From NCBI RefSeq assembly GCF_008831285.2, contig NC_045138.2, forward strand, positions 34,156,769-34,220,768: 64,000 nucleotides of DNA, given 5' to 3'. Below, in pieces: positions 41,886-53,525 of this stretch (position 1 is the first letter of the stretch; each line of letters begins with the position of its first letter). A program made the position numbers and the translations under genes. Source of the stretch: Nymphaea colorata. Its lineage: Eukaryota > Streptophyta > Magnoliopsida > Nymphaeales > Nymphaeaceae. The notes under the pieces were generated by a model that worked only from the letters and a program-made list of their open reading frames with translations, ran no database searches and was not told the origin of the DNA.

Positions 41886-44207
41886 CACCGTGCGGTTGGA
41901 GATGCTTTCAGGCTCGCAGCATCGCAGGGGAAAGAGCAGGCGCTTCTTTTATGGTCGATCTTCTCAGCTCTTCTTGTCGACTTCGTCAAACTGAGTTTTA
42001 GTCCTTCCAGATTTTTGGTAGTTGGGTCCAGTCAGCACATGCGAAGGTCATACAGCCCCAAGCTGATTGCTGCCTTACTTGCCTTCTTCTTTCATTTCCA
42101 GTCCCATGGCTGGAGGTTGTTCGTTCCCATGGAAGCGGATTCGGAGGAGGAGAGACGAAAATTAGAGCATCAGTCTGATGCCTTAATCTCTTGAAAGATT
42201 GTCAATCGTTTGCCTCTAATGGTTGTTCCAAGCACAATAATTGATGGTTCAATTGGTTTGATGGGTACCTAAGAGCAAATAAATCGATGGTTGTATTTGG
42301 AGGGAAGGATGGGGAACTGCATGCGGATGTGAACAGGTGGATGTTTTTCCCCAAAATTTTGCAGGGACCACATACTTTGCATTTACGTTGAAGACGGGGG
42401 AAAAAGAGAAGGCAGAAGGGTCTTCTTCGTGTTCCTTTGTACAGTGCGACTGCTAAACTTTGCCACCCATCAGGGAGAAACACCAACACAAGCCGCCATA
42501 TAAGGAACACACTTTCGAAAGAATTTGTATGTACTGGAACGCTACCTGAATTACAGATGAGGTTGAATCTATACCGCAAAACCAAATCGAAATCTAATTG
42601 CCGACATCTATACAAATAAAGCTCGGGAGGCCCGGGGGGTTCGATTGGATTTGGATCAATTCGTTGTAATCGGATTTAATTTAGAGAATGGGTTGGAAGG
42701 ATTCAAAGAAGATAAATTCTTGAAAAGAAGAGCGAATTCTTAATTTCTTATCCATCCACGACATTGTGGGGGCAACTTTTATAAATGAAATGAAGACGGA
42801 GATGGGGACTCAATTGAGAACCTGAAAGCACCTTTGTCCACAAAGGCAACATTAATGATGTTGTTGAATGTTAAGTATGATGCCGCTACTTCTCCAACAA
42901 GCCTGCATTGTGCCCCACTCTATGTAATGTAATGTAACGACCATAGTACCCTACCCTGTTTATTATTTTTCCTCCGTATTAACTTCCGAGTCAAAGACGC
43001 GTTCACGCACATCGCCCTCGACCTCGTGGCCCGTCACGACAACTATCTACATAACCACCACAGCTCTCTCAATCTCCCCGTCCTCCTCCTTTGCTTTCCT
43101 TCTTTATGTTATTCGTTGATTGGTGACACGTCTTAATTCATTGTCACCACATACATTTTGATTTGAATGGATTTCTGGGCACATCTCTCTCTTTCTCCGT
43201 TTCCTAACAAAATTCTCCAATTACCTGCCCTCTTCTTTCTTTCTTTTCTATGATATAAGAAAACACGAAAAGAAATGCTCAACACGCGTGCTTCCTTTCA
43301 TTTAAACATGTCTATTCTCAATTACTTTGCAAAAAATAGTTGTTTAATGAAAAAGGTAGTTACTGCCCACCCTTGCGATTAGGACGTATGAGATGACTAG
43401 GAGTTAATGGCTATAATAACCAAAGTATAGACTAAACTTTTGTAAATTACAAGGAGATAATATTAGCCTATAAGAACCGAAGCTGACTCGTTCGTTGAAC
43501 AAAACAGATGAATTATGTTTGAGTTGTTCATTCAATTCAAATATTTTAGGGAGATTAGTCTAACCTTACCCTCCACAAAAGTTCAAGCTCTTATGGGAAA
43601 CGTAAAAACAGTGCCGTCCCACTTGGGGCTACCAGACCCTCCGCAGAAAGTCTGTTCAGGACATTCTTGTCCACTTTGAAACGCCCAACCTCCACCGCTT
43701 ATCCACGCATCAGCATCGTACTGGAGAGAGTCGTCCAGGACAAACATGTTACAGTTCCCGTTTCATTTTGAACGTTGAAAGAAAAGGGCATGACGGCTGA
43801 CCGTCGATCGAGACCCTTCACCCACAACGACTAAAAGGCGGACCTCGTTATATACGGCATACTAGTTTATTAATTTTTCGTGCGTCAGTGAAAATACGAT
43901 TTTTTTTTTTTTAAAATGAAAACAAAAAACCCTACAAAGTGCATAATTTTTTTTAATTGTTAACTACGGATGACGGTGCAGGCAATTCAATCTTACACAA
44001 AAAGTCACTGCATTTCATTGTCTCGCGACTACCAGAAAGATACGTAGAAGGGCATTTAGTCCACCACAGTCACAGATTGGGACCATTTATTGGCGACTCT
44101 TATTCTAGCACACAAGGAGAGGGACATTCAAGGACGGAAGCACGCATTTTACATCATATACGGCAGCTGGACCTTGTCTCCGAGCTCGTTCGTCGTCGTT
44201 GTTGTCC
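41886..44207. other. Intergenic between CRK-F promoter and gene G; no kinase exons found
   Basis: I scanned this stretch for the remaining five CRK exons expected for gene G ([29 protein letters not shown]) and saw none on either strand. It holds AT-rich sequence, a 137-codon minus frame at 42202-42615 without resemblance to known proteins, and a short open frame at 43583-43747 listed separately. Confidence 0.6.
43583..43747 (-). CDS. Possible small gene: 54-residue Gly/Trp-rich open frame
   Basis: ATG at 43747, stop at 43583-43585. The product is 54 residues, acidic at the start (LDDSLQYDADAW) and rich in Gly, Trp and Cys in the middle (SGGGWAF, CGGSGSPKWDG). A TATATAA box lies on the same strand at 43848-43854, about 95 bases upstream of the ATG. 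No signal peptide or known motif is visible. It could equally be an exon remnant or chance. The composition looks more protein-like than the surrounding AT-rich DNA, which is the only reason for listing it. Confidence 0.2.
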   Translation of the reverse strand: MFVLDDSLQYDADAWISGGGWAFQSGQECPEQTFCGGSGSPKWDGTVFTFPIRA

Positions 44208-45582
44208 TCATTCCGAGGCAATTAAGTGGCTCTTGGAGCTCGACTGCTGCAGCAATCTTCTGTCTTCGATTCTCCTGTTTTTCCTGCTCACAAGGACGTG
44301 GCAGATGGCGCTCACCAGTAGGGAGGTTGTTGCAGAGACTGATGCAGCGATCACGACAGCATCTCTCGATATTGAGCATATACACCTATTACATCCTTCA
44401 AACATACAAAATCAAATATGAATGTCAAATGAGTCATCACAATTAAGGCGGGCGGTTGAGTGTAACGTTAGCAAGTAGTCTTTGATTAACAAAATAAATG
44501 TTGAGAAGACTCCGCTCTCAGTTGAGGCTGAGCGTAAATCCTCTTAAACAACCTCTTTTACTGGATAACACGGTCTCTGCTTTCATGGGGGTTTTTCAGT
44601 CAAAAACAGGTTCCCATGTAATCGAAAGAAGAAAGCGAAAAAACAGAGGCGAAACTTTCAACGAAATCATCCTCTTAACGAACGTATCTCTGTTTTTTTT
44701 TTTTTTTTTTCTCCAAAAAAATTTCCTCTTTGTTTGTTGCAAGAAAGATAAAACGATAGCAGAAAAATGCTCACCAGTAACAACAACAGAAGAATTCGTC
44801 GGAGCTCCACCCGATGTGGAGGAAGGCGGTGGTGGCAGCGTCACCAGCGAAGTCGACAAGTTCCCGAAGAAGGGGTATATCTCGTACCTTATAACGCAGC
44901 TGCCGGACAGAATTCTAGCCCCTCGTTTGTCGGAGCAACACTGAGAGATGGCACGCACGGAGCTCTTCAAACAAGAATTGCAGAAGTTGAACGAGAGATC
45001 CCTCGTGCACTCTGCGAGGCAATAGAGGGTGACGTTGTCGGTGTACTTAACACTTTCAGTGGCGTACATGTGGCCGGAGATATTGGTGGTAGCTGACTTA
45101 ATGAGATTGTCGAACAAGACCTGAACGATTGGCTTGAATCTTGCAGGGTTGGACATGCTGACGGTGTTCACGAGAGCCATTTTCGATGCGTCGACGATCC
45201 CAAAGAAATTGAAGCTGCTGTAGCGCAGGAGACAGTCGTCGAACCATATGACGCCCATCCGCTTGCCCGGGCACACTTGGACGATCTGAGAGGCAGCAGA
45301 GGCCGCACAACTGCGGCAGTCGTCGGCGGAGATGTCTCCGTGGCACTGCACCAGGCCATGGACTTGCTCGGGGCTCTGGCCTACCGTGGTATTGTAGAAG
45401 CCACGAGAGACCGATGATTTGGCTGCCAGGGAGGCCAAGAGGGCGTTCAGATTGCGCTCGAAGCTGCTGTTGGTGTTGTAACTGAGAGCAGAGATGGGGC
45501 AACTGTAATAAGGACTCTGAGCGCTACTCAGGCGCAAGAAAGAGGGAAACAGAAAAATTGTGATGTACCAAATGGAAATCAT
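44208..45582 (-). CDS. Gene G: kinase-less double-DUF26 membrane protein (PDLP-like architecture)
   Basis: Exon 1 44775-45582 and exon 2 44208-44395 join in frame to 996 nt, 331 residues. Residues 1-21 are a signal peptide (ending SSAQ). Two DUF26 domains follow (CHGDISADDCRSC, CTRDLSFNFCNSC), closest to CRK-F and CRK-E, then a Pro/Ser stalk and a membrane helix at about 282-305. Exon 2 opens at AAG|GATG, matching the CRK-F acceptor AAAG|GATC. Where paralogues splice to the juxtamembrane exon, this exon has CAG|TCG instead of AG|GT and runs on to a TGA after a 26-residue basic, Ser-rich tail. No kinase exon follows. Double DUF26 plus helix plus short tail is the plan of plasmodesmata-located proteins. 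An extra Cys occurs in LYCLAEC (usual LYGLVEC). If intron 1 is retained, a 328-residue form without the helix results. It may be a decoy, a co-receptor or a decaying CRK. Confidence 0.72.
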
Positions 45583-46300
45583 TTCAAGAGTGCGATGATA
45601 ATGGATTCGGGACTCGAGGAAGAAACCAGAGCAGGAGGGAAGGTTCAGGTGCTGATAGAGGGAGTACTGTAAAGCTCGTTTCTCGGTTGATACTTTGACT
45701 GGTGGTGCTGATGATTTTCGTAGCTCTTTAACCGCTACAAAAAAATTTCAATTTCAAGATTAAGACAGCAACCATATTTTGTTGTTTGAGATATCTATTC
45801 CATATATCTGCCTGTGTGGGACCGAAGTAGATAGTCAGAAAGACCATGGCTTGTGAACACGCACGGATCATTAGTCGGACGCACTGAAGCTGCACCTTTA
45901 TGCTAAAATGGTTTCACTTTTACGGAAAGGCAAATGACTTCTTTCTCTGTTTTTTTTTTTTTTTCTCTGTATTTTTCTGAGGGCATTAGGGTTAGGCAGA
46001 TTGCCACTTGTCATATCAAAAGGCGGCCAATCTTTGGGATTTAGGTCATGTGCACAGAAATTACCGTTGAGGAGATTTGCATCGACATTTTTCATCCAAA
46101 ACGATGTGTACGGCGAGGGTAAAATTAACCCGCAAAAAAATCTCTCTCTTGAGTTTGGACCTTTTACCGTGGGGAATTTCACCCGCAACGCAGAATCTCC
46201 TCTCTGGCTGCCTCTCCTCTCTCGCTCTCTGGTTCCTCTACGCCGATCATCGCTGCAGCTATTGAGCTCCACCACCACATTCCGGCCGTGAAAAGAAGGG
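45583..46300. other. Upstream region of gene G
   Basis: Contains the promoter side of gene G, with a TTGACT box at 45695-45700, and a poly-T tract near 45950. Overlapping frames on both strands at 45.9-46.29 kb resemble no known protein; the plus-strand one could once have led into the PPR fragment that follows. Confidence 0.5.
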
Positions 46301-46800
46301 TTGGAGCTCCATCTTGCATGGTCGTTGTTAGGTGGCGTGGCCTTCGTCGGTACTACGATGCCTAAATATATGTACGGGAAATTTCGGCTTCCAGACAGTG
46401 CATGCCGGGTTTTTGAAGAAATCCCTCAAAGGAAAGCTTTCTCCTGGAACATTTTGATGATGGGTTTTGCTGACTGCGAAGGGATCACAGACGCACTCCA
46501 ATTGTTCGGCGAAATGCCTGAACTGGAGCGAGATGAAGTTTCCTGGAACACCATCATCGCAGGATGAGTTCAGAATGGTCGAGGTGAGGAAGGCCTAAAA
46601 CTATTCATCCGTATGTTTTGTTTTCTGATCATATTCCTAATTCGTTTACCTTAGTCAGCGCCCTAAATTCTTGTTCGAGTTCGTGTTGGATTGGCCTTGT
46701 TCACAAATTCATTCTTTTTCCCTTAAACTGGACGCTTTGGTTGATGACCATTCGATCCAGTGTGCGCTTGTAAGTATGTACATAAAACTTTGTGATATTA
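46301..46800 (+). pseudogene. Pentatricopeptide-repeat (PPR, PLS type) gene fragment, broken
   Basis: The plus strand encodes recognisable PPR repeats: SACRVFEEIPQRKAFSWNIL, then GFADCEGITDALQLFGEMP, then DEVSWNTIIAG. An in-frame TGA at 46565-46567 follows; beyond it the same family sequence continues as VQNGRGEEGLKLFIRM and, after a frame change, PNSFTLVSALNSCSS. PPR proteins of this type act in organelle RNA editing and processing and usually have ten or more repeats; only about four survive, with no start, no organelle-targeting leader and no E/DYW end. It interrupts the array between G and CRK-H on the opposite strand. Confidence 0.8.
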
Positions 46801-48872
46801 AGAGTGAGTGCGCAAACTGTTTTCGGCATATACTCTAGTGGAATTCCATAATTTCTGGCTTATTTTATACTGAGCGTTATATTTGAGCATTTGCGTTTTT
46901 TTTTTTTTTCTTTTTCTTTGTGTTTATACTCTATTGCAATCCAAATGCAATGGAATTCCTTTGTTGTGAATTTGCGTCTCTACTAGAAATAGAACCGGTT
47001 ATTGTAAGGAATGAAGTTAGGAATAATTTTTGTCTGAAATAGAATGAGACATTGCCATGCATTCAAATAGTATGCTTAGGTGTAAACCTTAACATTTTGT
47101 TGTCTTGAAATATCATTTTCTTTCAATTCAATTTGTTTCCACGTGAATTTGGAGGGAAACAAAAAAAAAACAATTACTACTAACGGTTTTGAAACATGAT
47201 TAATTTTACAGTGCAAAAAACTACTTTGTCATCAAACAGGGCTTAGTAAATTTTTCCAACCATGATAAAATTACCACGTTCAATTCTTACATGCCATCAA
47301 ACGAACTCTTAAGGGTGATTGAGATCTGATTTGAAATCCCTTTCAGTGAGCCCCCCGCATTAAGTTTCAAGATTGGAGATCACCAGCATGGTGCCCAAAC
47401 CTCAAATATATTTGAGTTTCCATGGAAAGGGGATTGACTTTAAATCCTTGAGTCTATCAAATCAAATTAGCTTGGAGCTCAACATGCCCTAAAAAATTTT
47501 AACTCCGACTTTGTTACCAAGTGGGAGGACAAGTAGTTCATGAAACTGCCGAGCTTTTCGGGATATATATGTATAATAATTTCCTGTGTTTTGCGCTAGC
47601 TAGTTGTTCCTTATTCCTATTTCACAGTCCTTCCCCTGCCTCGTTGAAGTCTACTGTATTTTCAACTTTACCACAATGCAAAGGCACCGCATCCAGCAAG
47701 ATATTTCAGAAACAAAGAATAAAGTAAGGGCTCTCTTCCATGACGCCCCCATGAACCCTTTAAATCTCATTACCGGTGCTACAGAAATTTCGGTTCGGGG
47801 AAAAAAGTTAGCTAGATTGATGAAAGCTGTTGCGTTTGGAAGGAAAGTGTACGGTCAAAGTTGATTGAAACTATACGAATCCTCGTGGATGCACACACGG
47901 GCAAGAGAGTTTTGAGTTTATCAAAGCGACTTCCACCACATGAACCGAACGTTAGTTCTGTCTTCGCCATTCAAGCAACTTCTTATGGGGTCGTTTGATC
48001 TTTTGATTCTGGAATCAAAATTCCATAATCAAGTTTTCACCTCAACCTTGAATTAGAATGAAATTTTCAGTTTCATTTGATAGTATGGACTTTTGATTCT
48101 AGATTTAAAATAAACTTGTTTGATGAAAAAAATAATTAAAATTCTAGAGTTCATGAATTAGAGCTCTAGAGTTCACGAACTAAAGCCTTCATGTGGCCAA
48201 AAGAAATATGAAAAGATTCTAATTCTATATAATCATAATTTCATCCCCTAGGATGGACTCGTAATTCTGGAATTTGGATTCTAGAATGAGCCAATATTCC
48301 AAAATCAAAAATTTTTGTTCGAATTAATACAATTCTCATTTTTAAAAAAATGAAAATAAATGACTTTAAAATTCCATGGATTCCAAGTAAATCAAACGCC
48401 TACTATATGAATGCTGCTGCCAAGAACGTCCTTAATGAAAATAAAAAGGGGGAAAGATCAAGGTTTGGAAATTTAAAAATGTGTTGCATGCAACTTCGAA
48501 CTCTGTTTTGTTTTTCAAGAGTAACAAAAAGTTTTGTGCGTAATCACAATATGCTCGAAGCAGAGAACAACGTCGACACAGGAGATAAACAGGCCACTAA
48601 AACCACAGCTACCCATTTTTCGTGGGACAAAACTAGAGAACCCGTGTAAAACACGTACGCAGGCACGCACACCCTCCACACACATACACATAAGCTCGAA
48701 AAATGGCAGATATCTATACCCCATAAACTCGAAATGATGTTGCTGAACCTCCTTGGTGGCGATTGGAAGTCACTTACCAAACCATAATTGTATGAAGTGG
48801 TCTTGGTTCCTTTACGAGTCTAAATGCAAGCCCAGGTTAAGGAAGAAAACTAGAAGGACTGGCATTAAGTCG
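46801..48872. other. Intergenic between PPR fragment and CRK-H 3' end
   Basis: AT-rich DNA with poly-T and poly-A tracts. An 86-codon plus frame at 47604-47864 contains a stretch (RALFHDAP) faintly like a PPR repeat, too weak to call. A MITE-like block lies at 47987-48400. From 48.4 to 48.87 kb there is nothing recognisable. Confidence 0.5.
47987..48400. mobile_element. Candidate MITE (non-autonomous DNA transposon)
   Basis: Starts GGGGTCGTTTGATC and ends AAATCAAACGCC, giving imperfect terminal inverted repeats with an 8-bp perfect core (CGTTTGAT). The 414-bp interior is AT-rich, non-coding and rich in TTGATTCTGGAAT-like phrases in both orientations. The length, ends and composition suit a hAT-like MITE. 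I could not identify a clear target-site duplication, so the family is open. Confidence 0.4.
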
Positions 48873-51800
48873 TTAGTTCACGGAGGTTTTTGGTCCTGGT
48901 GGGTCGCCCCATACACTGAAGGTGGCATTGCCAGGAGTAGACTGAGCTGACCCAGCCGCACCCACCTCAGACTCGCCGATTGAGATGTCTGTTTCGGCAG
49001 TGCCTTTCATGGCAAACCAGAAGGCGGGAGGGAGGGGGAGAGGGAGGACCGTCGATGCGTAACTGAGCATGAGAACGACCGCCGACATTGTTGGCCTCGC
49101 CTCTGCATCTTCTTGAACGCATAACAAGCCCACATGGATGCATCTCAGCGCCTCGCTTCCCTGCAGTGAACCCAATAATGCCTCATCCACCATCTCCAGT
49201 GCTCTGTTTTCATTCCAAAGACTCCACGCCTGCTTGTTGCCCATAATAAGGGAAAAAAACAGAGTCATATCTTCAGAATGAAAAGATACTTAGTCTAAAT
49301 TGAATACTGTTCTATGGCGTCTCTTGTTTTGGAATCAGAATTAGATGCCAAGAGTGCCCGGATTTCCATGTTGGCAGGACACAATCTTCTATCCAGGCAG
49401 GGAGACGGTGCAGAAGTGTGAAGCAAGCAGGCACCCAAGGTGCCCAAATTATAAGGAGGCGAAGAATCTCCAAGACGGGAAACTCTGGCAAGAAAAGATA
49501 TTGCTTACATAGGCTGAAAGATCTTGACAACGATCAGATTGGTAGAAAGAATTGTTACTGCGCCCGCTTACGATCTCCAGCAGCAACACGCCGAAACTGA
49601 AAGCATCTGATCTAGTAGAGAATCGTCCCTGCATTGCATACTCGGGCGACATATATCCACTGCATGTACCAGTGAGGATGCCACCCGATCATTCTCTAAT
49701 AAGTTAAATAACTGACTTGATCTTGCCTTGCGTGCATCCGACAACTACTGACCTAAACCAAAATATCTTAGTTGAGATTAATAAAAATCAAAATAGCTTA
49801 CTATGTTCCTGCAATTCGGCTCGTGTTTCCCCTGGTTTGATCCACTCCAACAATCTTTGCTGTCCCAAAGTCTGAAATCTTTGGATTCAATTCCTTATCC
49901 AACAGGATGTTGCTTGCCTTGAGATCCCTGTGAATGACCTTGGGCATTGAGTCTTCATGGAGATAGACAAGTCCCCTCGCAATTCCCAGTATGATCTTAA
50001 ATCGTGTTCCCCAATCCAGTTGCTTGCCTACCGTTCTCTTCCCTTTCAATGACGAAAAAAATGGAGCAAACAGTTATGATTCTGCACTGTCATGGCTGAA
50101 AGCAACTAATTCCCATCTCATTATCTTCTTCCATTGACATGGGGAAATGCTCATAATATTGATAAGTTCCTTCTTGTGCCACGCTGAACCATGGCATGAC
50201 CGGTGCCTGTTTGAAATATTTCTCACTTGAAGGTAAAAACGCCCTTTTTCATGTGTTCCTAAAGCATGATTTCGTCAAAATATAGCTATCATAAAGGGAA
50301 TGGTGCTACGAGAAAGGAACTCCCTCTCTCTCCCCCTCTCTCTCTCTCTTGAAATCATAGTCATAAAAAACGTGTTTTGTTTGAAAAAAAAAAAACGTGA
50401 ACTGTTTAAAATTTAAAAAAATGTTCTTTAACGTTAAAAATTAAAAAAAACCTGAAACAACATGAGAAACTTATTGTTCCATGTATTGTTTTCTTTTTTT
50501 TTATGTTATTCATTTCTGTCATGTTCTTTTAATGCCAAACCTTTTTTTTCATTTTTTATTTTTTATTTGTTGGAATTCTACTTAGTTTTTGATGTATGTG
50601 TCATTGGTTTCTCATTTATTTTATTTTTTTTTAATAAAATTTACTGTATTTTTCTCGTTTTTTTTTTCAAGCTCATCCTATTATACTTGAGAAAACCTCT
50701 CCGCTTGAAACTGAGAAAGTTTTTTGTGACTATGTTTGCCAAATCGATGAAAGGAAATGTTGTAACCTCCCTGCCATCGACTCTGCTGATCATTGGCTGG
50801 AAATCGTGGCTTCCAATGATCATGTCGTCGACACATTAACCTACCACTTAGCTAGGGTCACTATTATTTGCCAATGAGCAAAGTGGAGAAGTCACTTACC
50901 GAATAAAACAGTATCAAGGCTTCTGTTATGGACGTATTCATAGATGAGCATCTTTTCTCCTCCTTCTAAACAACAACCCCGAAGCCTAACCAAATTCCTG
51001 TGCTGAAGTTTTGCAATCAATTGCACCTCGTTCTTGAATTCCGAGGCTCCTTGTGCGGAACTCTTGGACAGCCTTTTTACGGCAATTTCTTCGCCATTGG
51101 GCAGCATTCCCTGTAATGGTTCATAACTCGCTCATTTTCTTCCCTCCTCCTAGTTGAGAAGAAACAGTAACTTTGATCAATGTTTCGGAAAGTCACCTTG
51201 TAGACAGGACCGAATCCGCCTTCTCCGAGCTTATTTTCTTCTGCAAAATCTTGTGTAGCAGCTTTCAGAGAAGCCAGGTCAAAAATCAAGGGCTCCCCAC
51301 TTCCCTTTTCTTCCTCACCTGCACATAATTTTAACTATGTTTGAATGTCCACACTTAGATCGGAGCTCAATTAATTAGCCGATAGATACTAAAGTAAGTT
51401 TGGTTTCTGCAGAAGCTCGTGGACTTAAATTGCGGAAAGTTTTCAAGGAAATGAGGTTAAACCGAGGTAAGTTTATCTATTACTTTGGTGGAAGTGTTCT
51501 GGAAAAGCAGCTAACAGACCTAAGTTCTGAAGATTACGTTAACTGTTACTGAGTTGAAAAAATCATCAGACCAATGCGTGCTAACATCTAGAAAATGTAA
51601 TTTGGAACTTTGTCTCAGAGAACAGGATCACGTGTCTTATCTGGGGAGTGAGGCCCCTCATAGGACTGCGTTATTTTTTTTTTATATTCCCACGATACGG
51701 AAACGATAAAAAGCAGCATCATTTTCTTTTCTTTCTTTTTTTGTCGTCTTTGCTATGGACATATAAAATGTTTCTCTCTGCTTCTTTCCGACCTTATCAC

Positions 51801-53525
51801 CACAATGTGGCTCGTAATAGACGTTCACTCATTTCTCATTTCTCATTTCTCTTTGTGATTGGTAAAGGAAAAAAAAAAAAAAAAAGTTCGGTTTGGTTGG
51901 GACAACACCCTCAAAATTGGTCTTCTAGTGAAATCACTAATCTTATTAAATAAATAGTTTCGAAACCTGGTTTGTGCGTTCGAATGACAAGACATAAAAA
52001 TGGATTTTCATTTTTCGAAACATAATTTTATTTGGATAATAAACATGAGTTGATATATAGTAAATACAGATATTACTAAAAACTCTAGTTTTATGTGAAA
52101 AAACTGTTAGATGTTTTTGGGGCCTTTTGAAAAACAAAAACATAGACGGGGTTGGCACGGCAAGGGTGCCAACGACAAAGCCCTCCATTGATTAGAGTTA
52201 AGGCCGAGGTGACTCGCCCGAATAAATTGGATCAGAGTAGTCCCCTCGCCTACGACGTGAACGGTAGTAGCATGCTGATAAAAGTAGGGTCAGAAAGGCT
52301 TTCATGGCTGACCAACCTTGACCTTAGCAACTAAAATGGCTGATAAACAGTTGTTTTCTTACCTTGGAAATTGCCCGCTTTTGTCCATCCATCCCTGTGC
52401 CTCCTCCGATAAAGTATGTACAAGACACAGTGCGCGCACAGAGTTGCCACCAAGAAAGACACCCCAATCCCAACCAGCAGCTTTGCCCATCGCCTCCCAT
52501 GAGATGTTTCATTATCTAAAATATTCAAAGCACCCATCGCAGAACAGAAAAAAAGTAAGAAACATGCTTTCTTCAAGATATTGGGATCTTTAATCAACCT
52601 ATCCACCCAAATGGAATCCCCAAAAAAACAAATAAAAGAAAAAGTGAGATTAGACATGTAAATTTTGTTCATATGGTTTAAGGATTGAACATGTTTTCCA
52701 GCACACACATGAAAGGTTCGGTGACTCACCGGTAGATGGTGGTGCTGCCGGTGAAGAAACAGACGCCGCACTAGTGCTTAGAGGATACGTCTCACGTCTC
52801 ACAATACAGCTTCCTGTTAAAAACCGAGCGCCCAAACTGTGACTGCAACATTTAGAGAGAGAAGCCACTCCGTTCATCAGGCAATAATTGCAGTCTTGGA
52901 GTGACAGGTCTCTCGTGCATTGTACTAATCCGTAGACGGTCGTGGAGGAACTGGAGTTTGTATAGGTGATGCTGCCCGTGTTATACATGAGACTCGACCC
53001 GTTCGATCTAGTGGCCGATTGTGTGAGGTTGCGCAGCAGTGAAACAACCTGTTGATCGAACGCTTTTGGGGTACGGAGAGGGTCAGTGTTCATTAGAGTC
53101 ATCTCGTTCTGTGAATCAACGAGACCAAAGAAAGATTCGTTGGAGTAGCGCAGGAGGCAGTGGACCGTCCACAGGACAGCTGATTTCTTGTTGGCGCAGA
53201 TCTGGAGAGTTAGTCTCCCGGCAACGGCTATGCAGTTCCGGCAATCATCGGGAGTGGCGTCTCCCCGGCAGAGGGCAAGGCCCATGAGTTGGTCCGGGAA
53301 GCTCCCCTTGTATTCCCTGCTGAAGCCATTGTTGAAGAAGGCGGTTGCTGCCAAGGAGGAGATCAGACTCTCCAGGTTGGCTTGGTAGGTGCTGTTAGTT
53401 GCGTACGTCGCGTTGCCTGGGCAGCTGTAGTATGGATCCTGGCCCCTGCTATGCCGAAGAATCAGCAGGAGGAGGAGGAGTACGATGGAACGTCGGATGG
53501 CCTTGCCAGTCCCTCCCATCTTCAT
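48873..53525 (-). CDS. CRK-H: cysteine-rich receptor-like kinase, complete
   Basis: Exons 52730-53525, 52363-52515, 51197-51318, 50900-51110, 49802-50042, 49509-49659 and 48873-49229 join to 2031 nt, 676 residues. I start at the ATG at 53525 ([12 protein letters not shown]), whose basic stretch precedes a long Leu-rich leader; a frame extending further upstream would mask the leader. DUF26 motifs [13 protein letters not shown] and [13 protein letters not shown]. The membrane exon is the longest in the array (153 bp), with the helix at about 278-300. The kinase has [40 protein letters not shown] and GYMSPEYAM. The C-terminus ends PKTSVN and lacks the LEAR/IEAR motif that closes CRK-C, D and F. 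It is the most upstream member of the array in transcription order, and the first to diverge in the ectodomain by eye. Confidence 0.92.
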
